A DNA stretch of 64,000 bases from Lepidonotus clava (GCA_936440205.1 OW387138.1:54513526-54577525), one strand, 5' to 3'; positions 20,627-31,750 are shown, counted from the first letter of the stretch. The notes: generated from the sequence alone by a model not told the origin. Translations and numbers: made by a program.

Positions 20627-23493
20627 TTATGCATCGGCGCCACGTACACCCGACCGATACGTGGGCTTCACCGCCCAATCTAGGGCGCCGGGAGGAGGCT
20701 GTTGGCATTTTGGTGCAGGGTCGGGGATCTTGCACCGCTGCACACTCAATCTAACGCCCCGCTGACGACTGGAGTTTGAAGCAAACTCAATTTCGTCTAG
20801 GTGGGCTTTGTAGCCCCTGAGCTCGTCGCTCTCCCACACGAGTGGTTTGATGAGGCGGTGGAATCGCTCGTTAGTCTTGCCCTCTGCGTCGACCGCAAAA
20901 TGCAGGCCGCGATCCTCATCGTTCGTGTAGTCTTGTGTCAGGACGGCCCTCACGGCAGACTTCCTATGCTCGTCCCATGACTTGACTAGTTTCTCCAAAG
21001 CCACTCCTTGTCTTCTGAGCTTCTGCAAGGTTAAAAAGACAATTTTTATTTTAATACAGTTAGGACATACTTGGTCAACAACATCAAATAAACACAAAGA
21101 AGTCTGTTAATATTTTAGTTGTTTTAATTTAAATCCTGGTCACTGTAGTTAATTTCAAAAGCGTTGGTCTATCGTTGGTCTCTATAATATACAGGCATTT
21201 TTGCTGAATTGTGTGATATCCATTCAAATGGGATGTAAACATTATTGTCTACGGAAGAAAGTAAGGTTACAGTGTTCTATATATATTTCATAATGTAAAA
21301 AAGTGATAACTTTTTTCCAAGTTTCATTGTTAGAACTGTAAGTCCCACCCCCTATACTATAGACAATACTCTTTCTCCTCGGATTTGCACTTTCCCCCCC
21401 AAAAAATGACCTGAATATATTTGAAAAGTGCAGAATTTTGGCATGCCTGAATCTAACAACGTTAACATTAATTTTGAGAACAAAAGTTTCGAACCAAAAT
21501 TTATTTACCTGGCCGACGTGGTGATGGAGGATCGACTTTTTTTTGTTCTCCTTGATATTCCCCTTCAGCAGGTTGCTGGACCTGCTTTGGAGTGTCTTGA
21601 AGTAAGTGTTGGCAGCGACTAGAAAAAGAGGAAGGATAGGAAGTATGCTTAAAACTCGAGCCACTAAGCCGACATAAATAAAGCAAGGGAATAAAGGTTA
21701 AAAATGCAAAGTGAGGGCACCATACTATTCATGAATTAAAACCATCATTACACCAGTATTATATTTTTTGTCCAGATAATCGAACTAAAGTTTTTTTTCA
21801 GATGACTGGTAGGTTAACATAATATATCAAAGAAACAATTTCCAATGTAATTATTCACCAAAAAAAGATTTCAAGCATCTCAAGCATCTTAAATTTTGTG
21901 TTAATTCACGGATCAAAACTTTGGAATCATGGACATAAGATGTGTGAAATGTCTTTGGTCGTCACCGCTGTACAGCTGTAGGTTAGTTAACAAGGAAACT
22001 TGCTACCGATGGGACCTACCTAATACCTCTGGTCTGGGGGTATCTGGGCCCATGCACACGTTGTTAACAAGAGCATCGATGATGGCAAAGTTGTCTGGGT
22101 GTTTGATCCCCGCCCTGAATGTTGGAATATATTTATATTGTTCAATTCATCGGCATCACGTCAAGTGCTCTATGACTCTATTAAGATGAGAACGGCAAAG
22201 GTTATATTCAGCTTTTGGTGTTTAGGAACACATTACCCATTGCTTACTTAAAAACAATATTATTGTCTGTACTATTCATGTTGTTATGACGTAATCAACT
22301 TACCCACGGTTAAGGTTGAAGCCCCAATCCGTCCCACACCTGGCCTTGTAGGGAGAACAAACGAGTGCCTAGAAACAATATAACAAGCCAAGAATTAATG
22401 GGGGACTTCTAACTAAATTTCAGTGTACGAAATCTTAACATAAAATGGCGCGGTAAAAAAGAACTTCAGGGCTATACTAGGAATGAGATGATTTCTAAAC
22501 AAACCGAGAACTCTATTAATCGGTAACGTTTTAGAAGGTGACATTATTAGTTAAGCTTTAAAAACAAACTTCGGAACTTACACATATTTCTTGGCGTGCG
22601 TGCAGTTTTGGGGGTTTGCCAAGCTTGGCTTGGTTGACCAGCAGCTCCACTTGGGCTTTTGCCGCAGCCGCTTCCTCCTCCGCCTTACGGCACTTCTTCT
22701 TCAGGTGCTCCATCCTGGCAAGCAAATCTGCCATGGCCGGTTGAGACGTGGAGGGCCCGGGTGTGGACGACGTTTGGGACGTGGAGGGCCCGGGCATGGA
22801 CGACGTTTGGGACGTGGAGGGCCCGGGCATGGACGACGTTTGGGACGTGGAGGGCCCGGGCGTGGACGACGTTAGGGACGTGGAGGGCCCGGGCATGGAC
22901 GACGTTTGGGACGTGGAGGGCCCGGGCGTGGACGACGTTAGGGACGTGGAGGGCCCAGGCGTGGACGACGTTTGGGATGTGGAGGGCCCGGGCGTGGACA
23001 ACGTTAGGGACGTGGAGGGCCCGGGCATGGACGACATTTGGGACGTGGACGACGTTGACGACGTTTGAGACGTCAAGGGCCCGGGCGTGGACGATGTTTG
23101 GGATGTGGAGGGCGTGAACCATGGACACGTTTGAGACATGGAGGGCGTCAACCAGGGCGCGGAGGGCGTGGATGGCGTGGAGGGCGTGGAGGGCTTGGAC
23201 GAGGATGCGGATGCAGTACAGCCTTGGGAACCCACAAGGCTAAGGTCGACGTCGTTGAGGGTGGATCCTTCTTCCGGGAACAGGGAAAAATCCACACTTA
23301 CGTCCTGAGACAGATCACCATCATTTGTCTCCTCCGGCTGAGACAATTCCATCACCAGGGAACCTGCGCCTACTGATGATTCAAGATCGGTGATTTGCGC
23401 GCCACCCAATTTTGGGCTGCTGGTGATCATCCTGCACGAGCTCATACTCGGGTTGGACAGGACAGAGTCACGATAATCAGTTGATGCGTTCAT
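20627..23493 (-). CDS. Multi-exon gene: Ser/Thr/Pro repeat protein with coiled coil
   Basis: I do not recognise the family. Inferred exons: 22582-23493, 22304-22368, 21509-21618, 20627-21022, each with GT-AG borders. Exons 1 and 4 are clean frames, but the two middle exons do not give a consistent phase, so a border is wrong or there is an indel. Exon 1 (304 codons) has an acidic Ser-rich N-terminus, then about eleven 11-residue repeats of the type TSSTPGPSTSQ, then a coiled-coil-like helix rich in Lys, Glu and Ala (MEHLKKKCRKAEEEAAAAKA). Exon 4 (132 codons) has LHFAVDAEGKTNERFHRLIKP, a KPLVWESDELRGYKAHLDE stretch, and ends PGALDWAVKPTYRSGVRGADA. A TATA box lies about 50 nt upstream of the ATG. 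It may be the second protein of the neighbouring CACTA-like system (plant CACTA elements also encode a second DNA-binding protein), but that is a guess. Confidence 0.5.
22746..23110. repeat. 33-bp coding minisatellite, about 11 copies
   Basis: Tandem GC-rich units of the form GACGTGGAGGGCCCGGGCAT plus GGACGACGTTTGG, alternating GGCATG/GGCGTG and TTTG/TTAG variants. The unit length is a multiple of three and encodes an 11-residue Ser/Thr/Pro repeat. Copy number probably varies between individuals. Confidence 0.85.
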
Positions 23494-24099
23494 CGTGGCA
23501 GCAAGTTTTCAAGTAATCTAAAGCCATATGCCACGCCGTATTTATACATCCCCGGCTGACGAAAGCTATCTTTTATCAATGTGGGAAGACTTTTACCATA
23601 AGTCACGTCCTAGTCGTGATGGGGTGTACACGGGGCATCAGCGACACAATGACCGCCGCCCCTTTTGAGGCCTGTTACGTGTCAAGAAGTGTTAAGACTA
23701 CCCCGTGTGCCGCGTGCCGCGGTACTCCTGTGAGTGACCTGACACAGAAGCTAGTTGGCATGCGCCGCCTCAGATGGCCAACAGCTGGACGTGGTCATCA
23801 TAGACGCGTGTCCCCGTGTCAAATGCGACAGAAGTCATTTCAGAGGAACCCCCTGTCGATCGGCTCTTTGAAGAAAATAGCGGCCTATTAGCCGTGCTAC
23901 GCGCTACCCAGTGTAAGAACCCGTGAAGCCCCCGACTAGAAGAAGTCTTTTTAGTTATACCTTACGTATCGTTTAAGTTGTAGGGTGGATAACTTTTCGC
24001 TAAAGACTAGATGAAGCCCTTACAGTACCTGGGGGGTTGTGAGGTTGTCAGGGGGGTATAAGTATGTGCCTGTACTAGACATTGGTTCAGAACAGCCAG
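23494..24099. promoter_or_regulatory. Divergent promoter region with two outward TATA boxes
   Basis: TATAAAT-type box for the minus gene at 23541-23548 (about 50 nt from its ATG) and TATAAGTA for the plus gene at 24057-24064 (about 36 nt from its first ATG). The two genes start 606 bp apart. No coding frame lies between them. Confidence 0.5.
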
Positions 24100-24686
24100 A
24101 TGATGGCCATGGACATAGAGCGACTGTTAAACGCAAGTCTGCGTCTGTGTACTGTTCCGGAGGGACCGCCAGTGGTGAGACCTAGTCACCTCCCACCCGC
24201 TGACCAATCCGACCATCAGTGACTGCTTCTGTTGTTAGTGATATACCTGGGTTGGAAATTTATTGGTATCTGCTCGAAATTGGCAGCAGGCTGCCGCTCG
24301 TTGGTGCAGGGTCAACGTCGGAGGGTTACAGTGCAGTACTGTCTGAGGATCTACTGGCGATGGGAAACGCTCCTATTTCCACTGGCTCCCATTCCCACTG
24401 AAATGGAAGCCGTAGGAAGTGCTACCTGCCCACGAATGATCATCCAAAGACCGAGCATCCTGTCCAAGGCCCTGACCGTCCCCTGGTCGGGCCCACTCAC
24501 GGTCCATCTGAATGGCAGTGATGAACCCTTGACGTTTGAACTCCCGCAAGAAGTCAAGATTCCTCGTACGGAGCGCGTCTGCCTGAACAAATTTTTCAGG
24601 CACAGACTTTGTAGAGCGAGCGTTTGCCAACAGGAACCACATAATCCAAGAACTACTCCCAGTCGAGAAACTGGGCTGCATGCCTG
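24100..24686 (+). CDS. Plus-strand small gene, divergent; distant relative of the 17.8-18.7 kb gene
   Basis: Unknown function. After a TATA box, ATG codons at 24100, 24103 and 24109 share one frame (MMAMDIERLLN). A GTGAGA donor follows at 24175 and an acceptor-like AG at 24237-24238; the phases do not join cleanly, so the first exon is tentative. The downstream frame to 24686 is basic, with a weakly hydrophobic start (IYLGWKFIGICSKLAAG). It then has a segment containing ILSKALTVPWSGPLTVHL and FELPQEVKIP that lines up by eye with the LTKA and LPTHLKVNK parts of the 18-kb plus gene. It sits head to head with the Ser/Thr/Pro-repeat gene, just as the 18-kb gene does with the transposase. Confidence 0.35.
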
Positions 24687-25041
24687 ACGTAGACTCTTGG
24701 GTGTGATGGACAGTTATATATAAGTGTATGATATGTTTGAAGTATATATGGGAAAATGTTAATTTTTTTTTTTTTTTTTTTAAACGTTTTATTTAAACTG
24801 AAGGCATCTCAAACCTTGGTCTGTTCTCCCTCTGTCTCCAGTAACTTTTGGGGTACAGTGTTGGGGGATTCATGATCGATATTTAACAATACAATAGTGA
24901 AAGAATACAGTTATACAGTTCGGGTCCATTACAGGTTTTTCTTCCAGGCAAAAATGAGAATGTAATGAGATGAGATGTAGGCGATGGTAACACACAAACA
25001 CATGATCATATATTTGTCAATTTAATAGATCAATGGGTCAA

Positions 25042-27939
25042 TTAAGCAAGATTCACATTCGTACAATTAATACCACCAGTAGCTATAAGTGTTTTAATTT
25101 TGCTTTTAAAAACTTCAGTACTCATTTCCATACGAATAGAGATGTCAAGTGTATTCCAAAGGCTCGCTCCCCAATAAAAGGGTGTTTTCTTCATGAATTT
25201 TGTACGAGGTACTGGTAGTTTAATTATGTGACCGTCTTGTGATCTAGTTTTTATACCGTCATCCCTTAATATAATAACAGTTTTACCAGATAATATGGAG
25301 TTTCTGATACAGACCAACATTTGTAAAACTCGTCGCTCGTGTAGGAAACGTACATTGGTAATTTTATGTAAGTCTGTTAAGTGAATATCAGTTGGGTCTT
25401 GGATTTTCAAGCAACACCGCAGGGCATGATTTTGTAGTGTCTGTAAGGCCTGTAGATCTTTTTGACAGACTACTGTGAGAAAAACATTTCCATAATCTAG
25501 TATTGAGCAGAATAGTGATTTACATACAAGTAAGGCTGCATTCATTGTTATGTAAGGGCGGATCCGCCTCAATACAAACAGTTTGTGATGTGCCAGTTTC
25601 AGGATGTTTTTGCAGTGCGGGGCAAATGTTAATTTAGAATCAATTTCTATACCCAGGTAACGAAAAATATGTACCATTTGTACTACTTGGTTTTGTATCC
25701 TTACTTCAGGTAGACCGTTTGCTGGGAAGTTAGCCTTTCCGGGGAAAAATTGTGATTTTGTTTTATTTATATTTACAGTCAGTTTATTTGCAGTACACCA
25801 GTTTGCAAGATTTGTGACATTTTGTTGTACAATTTGAATGTCACCTTTATAGTATTTATCCGTTATGGTTTTATATAGTACTATATCATCAGTGTATAAA
25901 TACAAATTATAGTTTTCAACAGCTTTAACAACATCATTAACAAATAATATGAACAGTAGAGGGCCCAGGACACTTCCTTGTGGTACTCCATAGGTAATGT
26001 CCTTTGGTGAGGATAGTGTCCCATTGAATTTTGTATTTTGTGACCTATTAGTTAGATATGACTTGAACCATGCGATTGTCTGTTTGGATAGTTTATATAG
26101 TTCTAGTTTTTGTATAAGAATTTTGTGTGAGACAGTGTCGAAAGCCTTTTTAAAGTCAAAATACACAGCAAGCGTATGAGTGTTGTCGTTGAAGTTTTGG
26201 TGTAAGTCGGTTGTATAGTCAAAAACAGTTTGAATTGTGGATCTTTTTTGGCGAAAACCGTTTTGCAATGCTGTCAGTAAATGGTTTGTTTCCAGAAAAT
26301 TACTTAATTGGTCATGAACTATATGTTCCACTATTTTGCTGATAATTGGGAGTATTGCTATAGGTCTAAAATCGCCTGGCGTCTTAGTATTGGGTATTTT
26401 GGGGATAGGTGTGATAGTTGCCTTTTTCCAAGCATCAGGAAAGTCGGCAGTATCTAGTGTTGATTGTACTATGCTTAATAAAATTTCAGGGAAGTTTTCG
26501 AAAACAAGCTTCCATATTTTGGTTGATATTAATGGAAAACCACTGGACTTGAACATTTTGATGTCTTTTATCTGTTTTAGTATTTGCTCACGGGTAATTT
26601 TGCTAAATTCGAATGATACTTCTATATCAATATCAATAGTGTTTGCAAAGTTGGTGTCTGGTATGGCATTCGCTAATTGTTCTCCTACAGTAGTAAAAAA
26701 TATATTGAGGTTTTCAGCTGCAGTAGCATTATCCATGTCCTCTCCTTTATCATCTGGCAAATGTAAAACAGTTTGAGTTTGCTCCGGTAACACATTTCTT
26801 ATACTGGACCAAACCTTCTTGGGATCATTTTTATGTAAGTACAGTTGGTCTTTAACATAACAGGAACGTGCTTGTCGGACCATGGTGTTTACTTTATTTC
26901 TTAAAATTTTCGCAATATTTTTGTCCTCAGGTTTTTTGCTTTTAATTGCTTTTTTGAGAGCTTTGTCTTTATCCTTAATTAGTTCAAGTAGTTCTTTTGT
27001 TAGCCAATCTGGTTTGTTGGCTTTCGTAGTAAAGATGCGCAAAGGACATTGGTTGTTTAGTTCAGCCAATGTTGTTTTATATAGGTACTCCCATTTGTCC
27101 GATGCATTTCCTAAATGTAAAATTTGATTTATGTCTAGTTCTTGAAGGTGTTTAATAAACGTTCCTTCATTAAGTTTTTTGTAAGATCTCCCTGTAAAGG
27201 TCTCACGAGTAGGTTTAACTTTGGTTTTGTGTAGGTTTATAAAAGTGGGTATATGGTCACTAACATTCCAGGGTAAGGTACACACAGTAACTTGCTTGGT
27301 GGTATTGACAAAAATCAGATCTATGATACTGGCATTGGTATTATTTGTATATAAAGGTCTTGTTGGTTCAGTTACTGTCTGAACCATAGAGAAATCTTTA
27401 GCCAGTTTTGACAACTTTTTGGTATTTATAGCATTCGTTTTTGACCAGACTATATTGAAATCACCTCCAATTTTAACTTCCGCCTCAGTAATTCTAGGCA
27501 ATGATCTCAACAGAAATTGTAAGGCAGTTATAAAGTCATCAATATTACCATGTGGGGGGCGATAAATTGTTATGACATATATAGGACGAGAACACTTTAT
27601 CACAATATTAGCGGTTACAACCTCAATTGAATCATTCGATTGAGAAAATGGGAACTGTTCATAAATATTTACATTTGTATTTTCCTTCCAGTACACCAGT
27701 AGGCCGCCTCCTCTTTTGGTGTAACCATCTACATTAGTTTGTATTCTGTCCAGCCTATGGAGGTTAAAGCCATTTACTGTAAGAAGCGAGGTGGGATAGT
27801 TCTCTTTTAACCAGCTTTCAGTTATGCCAATAAAGTTTATATTAGCACCCCTAACATGTGTTTGGACGGTATCAAGTTTGTTACATATGCTTCTAACATT
27901 CCAGAAGGCTAGATTTAAACCCTTAATAACAGCACAAGT
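25042..27939 (-). CDS. LINE A ORF2: APE endonuclease and reverse transcriptase
   Basis: The first ATG is at 27696 (884 residues), but the same frame is open back to 27939 and that extension encodes the endonuclease N-terminus (NLAFWNVRSICNKLD, then TESWLKE, RGGGLLVYW). The true start is therefore upstream and non-ATG, or the ATG has been lost. Endonuclease motifs include GGDFNIVWS and NVSDHIPTF. The RT has FRPIAILPIISKIVEH, VYFDFKKAFDTVSH, YGVPQGSVLGPLLF and YTDD in place of the usual YADD. The style is Jockey/CR1-superfamily. ORF2 nicks target DNA and reverse-transcribes the LINE RNA at the nick. Confidence 0.9.
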   Translation of the reverse strand, partial: TCAVIKGLNLAFWNVRSICNKLDTVQTHVRGANINFIGITESWLKENYPTSLLTVNGFNLHRLDRIQTNVDGYTKRGGGLLVYWKENTNVNIYEQFPFSQSNDSIEVVTANIVIKCSRPIYVITIYRPPHGNIDDFITALQFLLRSLPRITEAEVKIGGDFNIVWSKTNAINTKKLSKLAKDFSMVQTVTEPTRPLYTNNTNASIIDLIFVNTTKQVTVCTLPWNVSDHIPTFINLHKTKVKPTRETFTGRSYKKLNEGTFIKHLQELDINQILHLGNASDKWEYLYKTTLAELNNQCPLRIFTTKANKPDWLTKELLELIKDKDKALKKAIKSKKPEDKNIAKILRNKVNTMVRQARSCYVKDQLYLHKNDPKKVWSSIRNVLPEQTQTVLHLPDDKGEDMDNATAAENLNIFFTTVGEQLANAIPDTNFANTIDIDIEVSFEFSKITREQILKQIKDIKMFKSSGFPLISTKIWKLVFENFPEILLSIVQSTLDTADFPDAWKKATITPIPKIPNTKTPGDFRPIAILPIISKIVEHIVHDQLSNFLETNHLLTALQNGFRQKRSTIQTVFDYTTDLHQNFNDNTHTLAVYFDFKKAFDTVSHKILIQKLELYKLSKQTIAWFKSYLTNRSQNTKFNGTLSSPKDITYGVPQGSVLGPLLFILFVNDVVKAVENYNLYLYTDDIVLYKTITDKYYKGDIQIVQQNVTNLANWCTANKLTVNINKTKSQFFPGKANFPANGLPEVRIQNQVVQMVHIFRYLGIEIDSKLTFAPHCKNILKLAHHKLFVLRRIRPYITMNAALLVCKSLFCSILDYGNVFLTVVCQKDLQALQTLQNHALRCCLKIQDPTDIHLTDLHKITNVRFLHERRVLQMLVCIRNSILSGKTVIILRDDGIKTRSQDGHIIKLPVPRTKFMKKTPFYWGASLWNTLDISIRMEMSTEVFKSKIKTLIATGGINCTNVNLA

Positions 27940-28522
27940 TTACAAGTTCTAGTTTGTGTGAACAATGTGTAGTGATATGAGGTGAGATGATGAGGGGGTA
28001 GGGGAAAGGTGCATTTAATGCTGTCCCTACCCCGTGTGAGAATGAGCTTAGCATTATATATGAAAAAGTAATCATGTGTTTCAAGGGTGGGTGTTTGGGG
28101 GGGGGGAGGGGGGAGAAACAGACCGTCCGGTGGGTTATACATAGTTAATTTTACTCCACTTATTTGTGAAGTCCTCATAGTAAGTTATATACAATATAGA
28201 GTTTTCTTATATAGTTCTCCCATGTAAGTCTTTTTTATGGTGATATACTGAGGTGGAAAAAAGTTTGTTGTCGATTTGTAGTCACCTTTTCTCATTAGCC
28301 CGATTGATCAACCAGTACTAATTTGAGATAGTATCAGCTTATAGCACCAGAAATAAATAAGTAATCTAATCCGTGTTAGGTCAGGCTTATTTTATAGTAG
28401 TTAAGGGGGCTGTCGATCGATTGAGCAACCAATCTAAGCCAACAATTCCATATCTTGTATACAAAATGTTCCTGAGTATTATAAATAGAAAAATATGGCA
28501 ACATCACAGTTTGTTCTTCCGT
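27940..28522. other. LINE A spacer between SGNH frame and ORF2
   Basis: About 580 bp with no supported product. It holds a G-rich run near 28095-28112. Confidence 0.5.
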
Positions 28523-29229
28523 TTAGCTGCAGAGGTAGGCAACGTGTACTAGTTGAGTAGCCCAGTTCTGTAAAGTGTCAGTGGTTGGGTGAAGTCCGTC
28601 CTCGAGCATATGATACCTCGTTGCAAACTGGTGATTTCCCCTATTTCTGTGGATCTGTCGGGCCAGCCAGGGGTAGGTAGGTGGTTGCGTTCTTTTATGC
28701 TAACTATTTCTGCGTTAATAAGTGGTATTCCTGCGTCAAGAATATCTTGATGCGCATAGTCCGTGTGAAAACAGTAGGGATATCTCTCCAGATCCATCCC
28801 TGGCAGTTGAGCAAATATGATGTTGCCATTGGGATAGGCTTTGTGATAATTAACGTCTACTTCATTGTAGGCTGCCATCATATGTGTTGTAAAGTCATCC
28901 ACCGAGGTGTACGGGAAACGATACATCCGTATTGTATTATCCCATCTTGTTATATCACAGGCACCAGCTGCCATGATATAAAGATCGTGCGGTCTTATTG
29001 ATGATTGGGCGTAGATTACCGATGCCAGGTTTCTTACTCCTTTACCGCCATATGATTTCACCTCGATATCCGCCACTGTATAGTTGGTACGATTGATGTA
29101 TTCTTGCAGAGTTTTGACTCGGGAGTCTCCATAGATTTTGATAATCAACATTTTGTAGTTGTGGGTAGTAACAGTGCGGTTAACTGGTGAATTTTTTACT
29201 TGGAGTAAAGTCAAAACAATAATATCCAA
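28523..29229 (-). pseudogene. LINE A SGNH-hydrolase (esterase-like) frame, one frameshift
   Basis: The start is either ATG 29229 or the better-placed ATG at 29149-29151 (MLIIKIYGDSRV). Block I GDS motif lies at IYGDSRVKTL, a Gly block at SYGGKGVRN, and an oxyanion-type block at YIMAAGACDIT. The catalytic Asp-x-x-His block DGLHPT appears in a different frame near 28585, followed by a stop at 28523-28525. A single frameshift near 28610 therefore separates it from the rest. CR1-type LINEs are known to carry esterase domains (Kapitonov and Jurka). Here the domain is its own frame, between ORF1 and ORF2. Substrate unknown. Confidence 0.75.
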
Positions 29230-29800
29230 GATGGCGGCCAGTTAGGTCATATGGGGATTAGTTCCGGTTCAGCACGGGCTAGCCTCGAACCTTCGAGTTT
29301 TTGTTTGGTTCGTCCATTAATTTGTAATAGTTTAGTGCTACCAGTGAGTTTGTAGGTACTTCTTGATTTATTAGGTTAGCTTTCTAGTGGTAATTTTGTC
29401 TGTTTTCGTGTTATTTTCTCAAATAGTTACTAATGATATAGCCTCGAGTCCTTCGGATCACTCTACGGGGGTCACATCCGGTTCAGAAAGGTTAAGTCAA
29501 TATGGACGAGTTTGTAATTTTTATCCTTACTAAGAACCGTATTTACGATGCTTATGCAGAGTTATTTACGCAGGAGACGATTTTAGGATGTAGCTTACAT
29601 GGTGTGAGATCCTGATTTTATTAGAGCTGTGGTATGACATCGACGTTTTGTCGTGGAATTTGGTCAACGCGTGGGACATCGTGAGTGTTCAGAATGGGTT
29701 CGTCTGCTGGAGCGGCCAATGGTTGTGGATTGGCTGTGGTGTTGGCTCCAACGCCTGTTAATTTACTCCGTTGCTTCTCCAGCTTGCTGCCCATTTTATT

Positions 29801-31093
29801 TCATCCTTTCCATGACCGGTTTCTGCGCTCTTCTGAGTTAAATGGGCAAGCACATGCCCATTTCTTGTCCATTGTACATTCAACTAATTTCTTCGTTCCA
29901 GTGTCAATGAGTTTCTGCCTTAGTTCAGGATCCCTGAACTTTGCTTCCAGAATACCTTCAACCTCATCGTCTTCTTCATCCTTCCAGAGTGGGATGGTTG
30001 CCAGTGCCTTGGAGATGGCTTTGCACTTGCGGGGGTCATTTTCTTTGTATATACGTTCAGCAGCATCATGATGCCCGTTACGGTAAGCCTTCACATGTGC
30101 AAGTGCTTGTTCCCCTGAGGAGTAGGTAGCTCTTTTGTAGTTAAATTTGATCGGGTAGAACATGGAAAGGAAGCTGTTTTCCGAGTTAAAAAATATGTAC
30201 TCATTATCTTCTTTGTTGAACGCTTTTTCAAGAGTAATTCCTTGGGGGAGTTTGTTAATGGTTTGGTACGTGTACTTGATTCCGCTAATTATTAGCGTGT
30301 CTCCCACTACTCTTGCTTCCTTACCTTCTCTGCGCGCTAAGTCAGATAATGCCCTAAGTGCCTGTCGCTCTTTTTTTTGGACCTCATCCAGGTCCTCGTT
30401 TATCCACACGTTTCAGCAAGCCGGGTTTTCTTTGATTTTGTTTCTGGCCTTGAAGATTTGATCTCTTGAATCTTTGCTGTCGAAAACGACGACAATAGGT
30501 CTGGGTCTGGAGGGGTTATCTGTTTTAGAGCCTATTCTATAGGCTTTGATAATGTTGTGATGATCAACCGGAGCTCCCGTGTCGTATAGGACCCCACTGA
30601 TTTTGTATATAAGGTCTTCAGTGGGTGATTCGTGAATCCCTTCCATCAAGAGGTGGTTTCTTTTTTCCGCGCGCTGTAGTTCTTGTCTCACCGAGGCTCT
30701 AACATCTGGGATACTTTGTTTAAGGTTCACTTGCCTTTTAAGTTCCTCGATATCGTCTTTTAACCCTTGGTTCTCCTGCTCGAGTACTGTAACCCTGGCT
30801 TCTACCTTTGTATACTTTTCTTGTAGTATTTTGTCGGAATCTAGTAGTTTAGTTACAGTGTTGTGCAGGGTTGTAATGTTATCTTCCAGTGTTGGGAGCA
30901 GCACGTCATTTGTTTGGGTGATCTTCTCTTCCAACTCTTTGATGTCACTTCGTATTTTTGGAATGGCTTCGGTGTTGGTAACCAGTTTATCGATTTTCTC
31001 TTCTAGTGACATGGTTGAAGGATATTGGGTCCGAGTAGAATCTAGTGTTTCCACTTGTGATGTAGAGCCAGAATTTTTACTTCTAGTATTCAT
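29801..31093 (-). pseudogene. LINE A ORF1: coiled coil, RRM-like, NADAR domain; one in-frame stop
   Basis: About 430 codons in one frame, interrupted by a TGA at 30413-30415. Residues 30-125 form a coiled coil (heptads around LEEKIDKL and LEQENQGLKDDIEELKRQV). Residues 140-225 are an L1-ORF1-type RRM (NHLLMEGI, KAYRIGSK, RPRPIVVVF). After the stop, VWINEDLDEVQ continues the ORF1 C-terminal region. From about 30215 leftwards comes a NADAR domain: FFNSENSFLSMFYPIKF, SGEQALAHVKAYR, an ILEAKFRDPELRQKLIDTG block and a final SWKG at the frame end. The usual NADAR tail (NxLGxxLMxVR) is missing because the frame stops there, so the end may be truncated. ORF1 binds RNA and multimerises; the NADAR role is unknown. 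Confidence 0.82.
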
Positions 31094-31099
31094 GGGAGA

Positions 31100-31750
31100 C
31101 GATTTTTCGTGTTAGTTTTCAGTGGGCGATATTGAGGGTGTTTTCAGTAATTTTGGCGGGAGGACAATTTTTTCGGAAATATTGGCAGATCTCGCTGTCT
31201 CGGTCGAAATATTATATTGCTCGATCAGAGAAATAGTTCATGTTGGTGATATTAAGTCATTTGCACTCCTTATTGCTCACCATTCGGTCTGCCGCTCCTC
31301 TTTTCTCCCCTCACCCAAAACTCACACGTCCGCCATGTCGGAAAACTTAACAGGCTATTGCATAGACATTGTGAAATGTTCACGAAGCTTTCGAGTAACA
31401 TATATACATTAGTATAATTATGTGAAAATTTGCAAAATGTTCACATGTGGACATCCTAAAAACTATTCAGCATGCATAACAATAAAACATTTTGATATCA
31501 TGAACGTGTGTAGTCTTATGTGTCTGTGACTAAATGTGAATTCATGAGGGCGACAATGTTAAGAACGAATTCATGACATGAATTCGGAACTGGTGCTTAA
31601 ACAATTTTTGATAATGGGAAATCAATTGCTGCTGTGTGACCAAATGATGAGGGCGAGTATCTTAAACAACCAAAATCTAACATGAATGAGAACTGATAAC
31701 TTTTGAGCTGCAGTGTAACGGAAGAGTTAATAGCTAATGTATAGAACCAA
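31100..31750. other. Probable LINE A 5' UTR and flank
   Basis: No gene seen. Part of 31100-31330 is likely LINE A 5' UTR, with the boundary unknown. Confidence 0.4.

Larger units (their letters stand above)
24763..31100 (-). mobile_element. CR1-like non-LTR retrotransposon (LINE A), minus strand
   Basis: Read right to left: ORF1 (coiled coil, RRM-like, NADAR; 31093-29801), an SGNH-hydrolase frame (29229-28523), an endonuclease/reverse transcriptase ORF2 (27939-25042), a 3' UTR, an AATAAA signal (24788-24793) and a poly(A) tail seen as a T run at 24763-24781. The 5' border is not resolved; the 5' UTR probably extends past 31100. No convincing target-site duplication was found. Damage is light: one stop within ORF1, possibly an early ORF1 stop, one frameshift in the SGNH frame, and no ATG at the expected ORF2 start. 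This suggests a moderately young copy. Confidence 0.88.

Noticed and set aside
22659-23128. Long plus- and minus-strand frames across the minisatellite
   Set aside because: A 33-bp repeat keeps several frames open; only the minus frame with a TATA box, ATG and splice donor continues into unique coding sequence.
31420-31450. AAAATGTT near 31435 as the target duplication partner of LINE A
   Set aside because: Only eight bases match the sequence beside the poly(T) run, and similar text occurs several times nearby.
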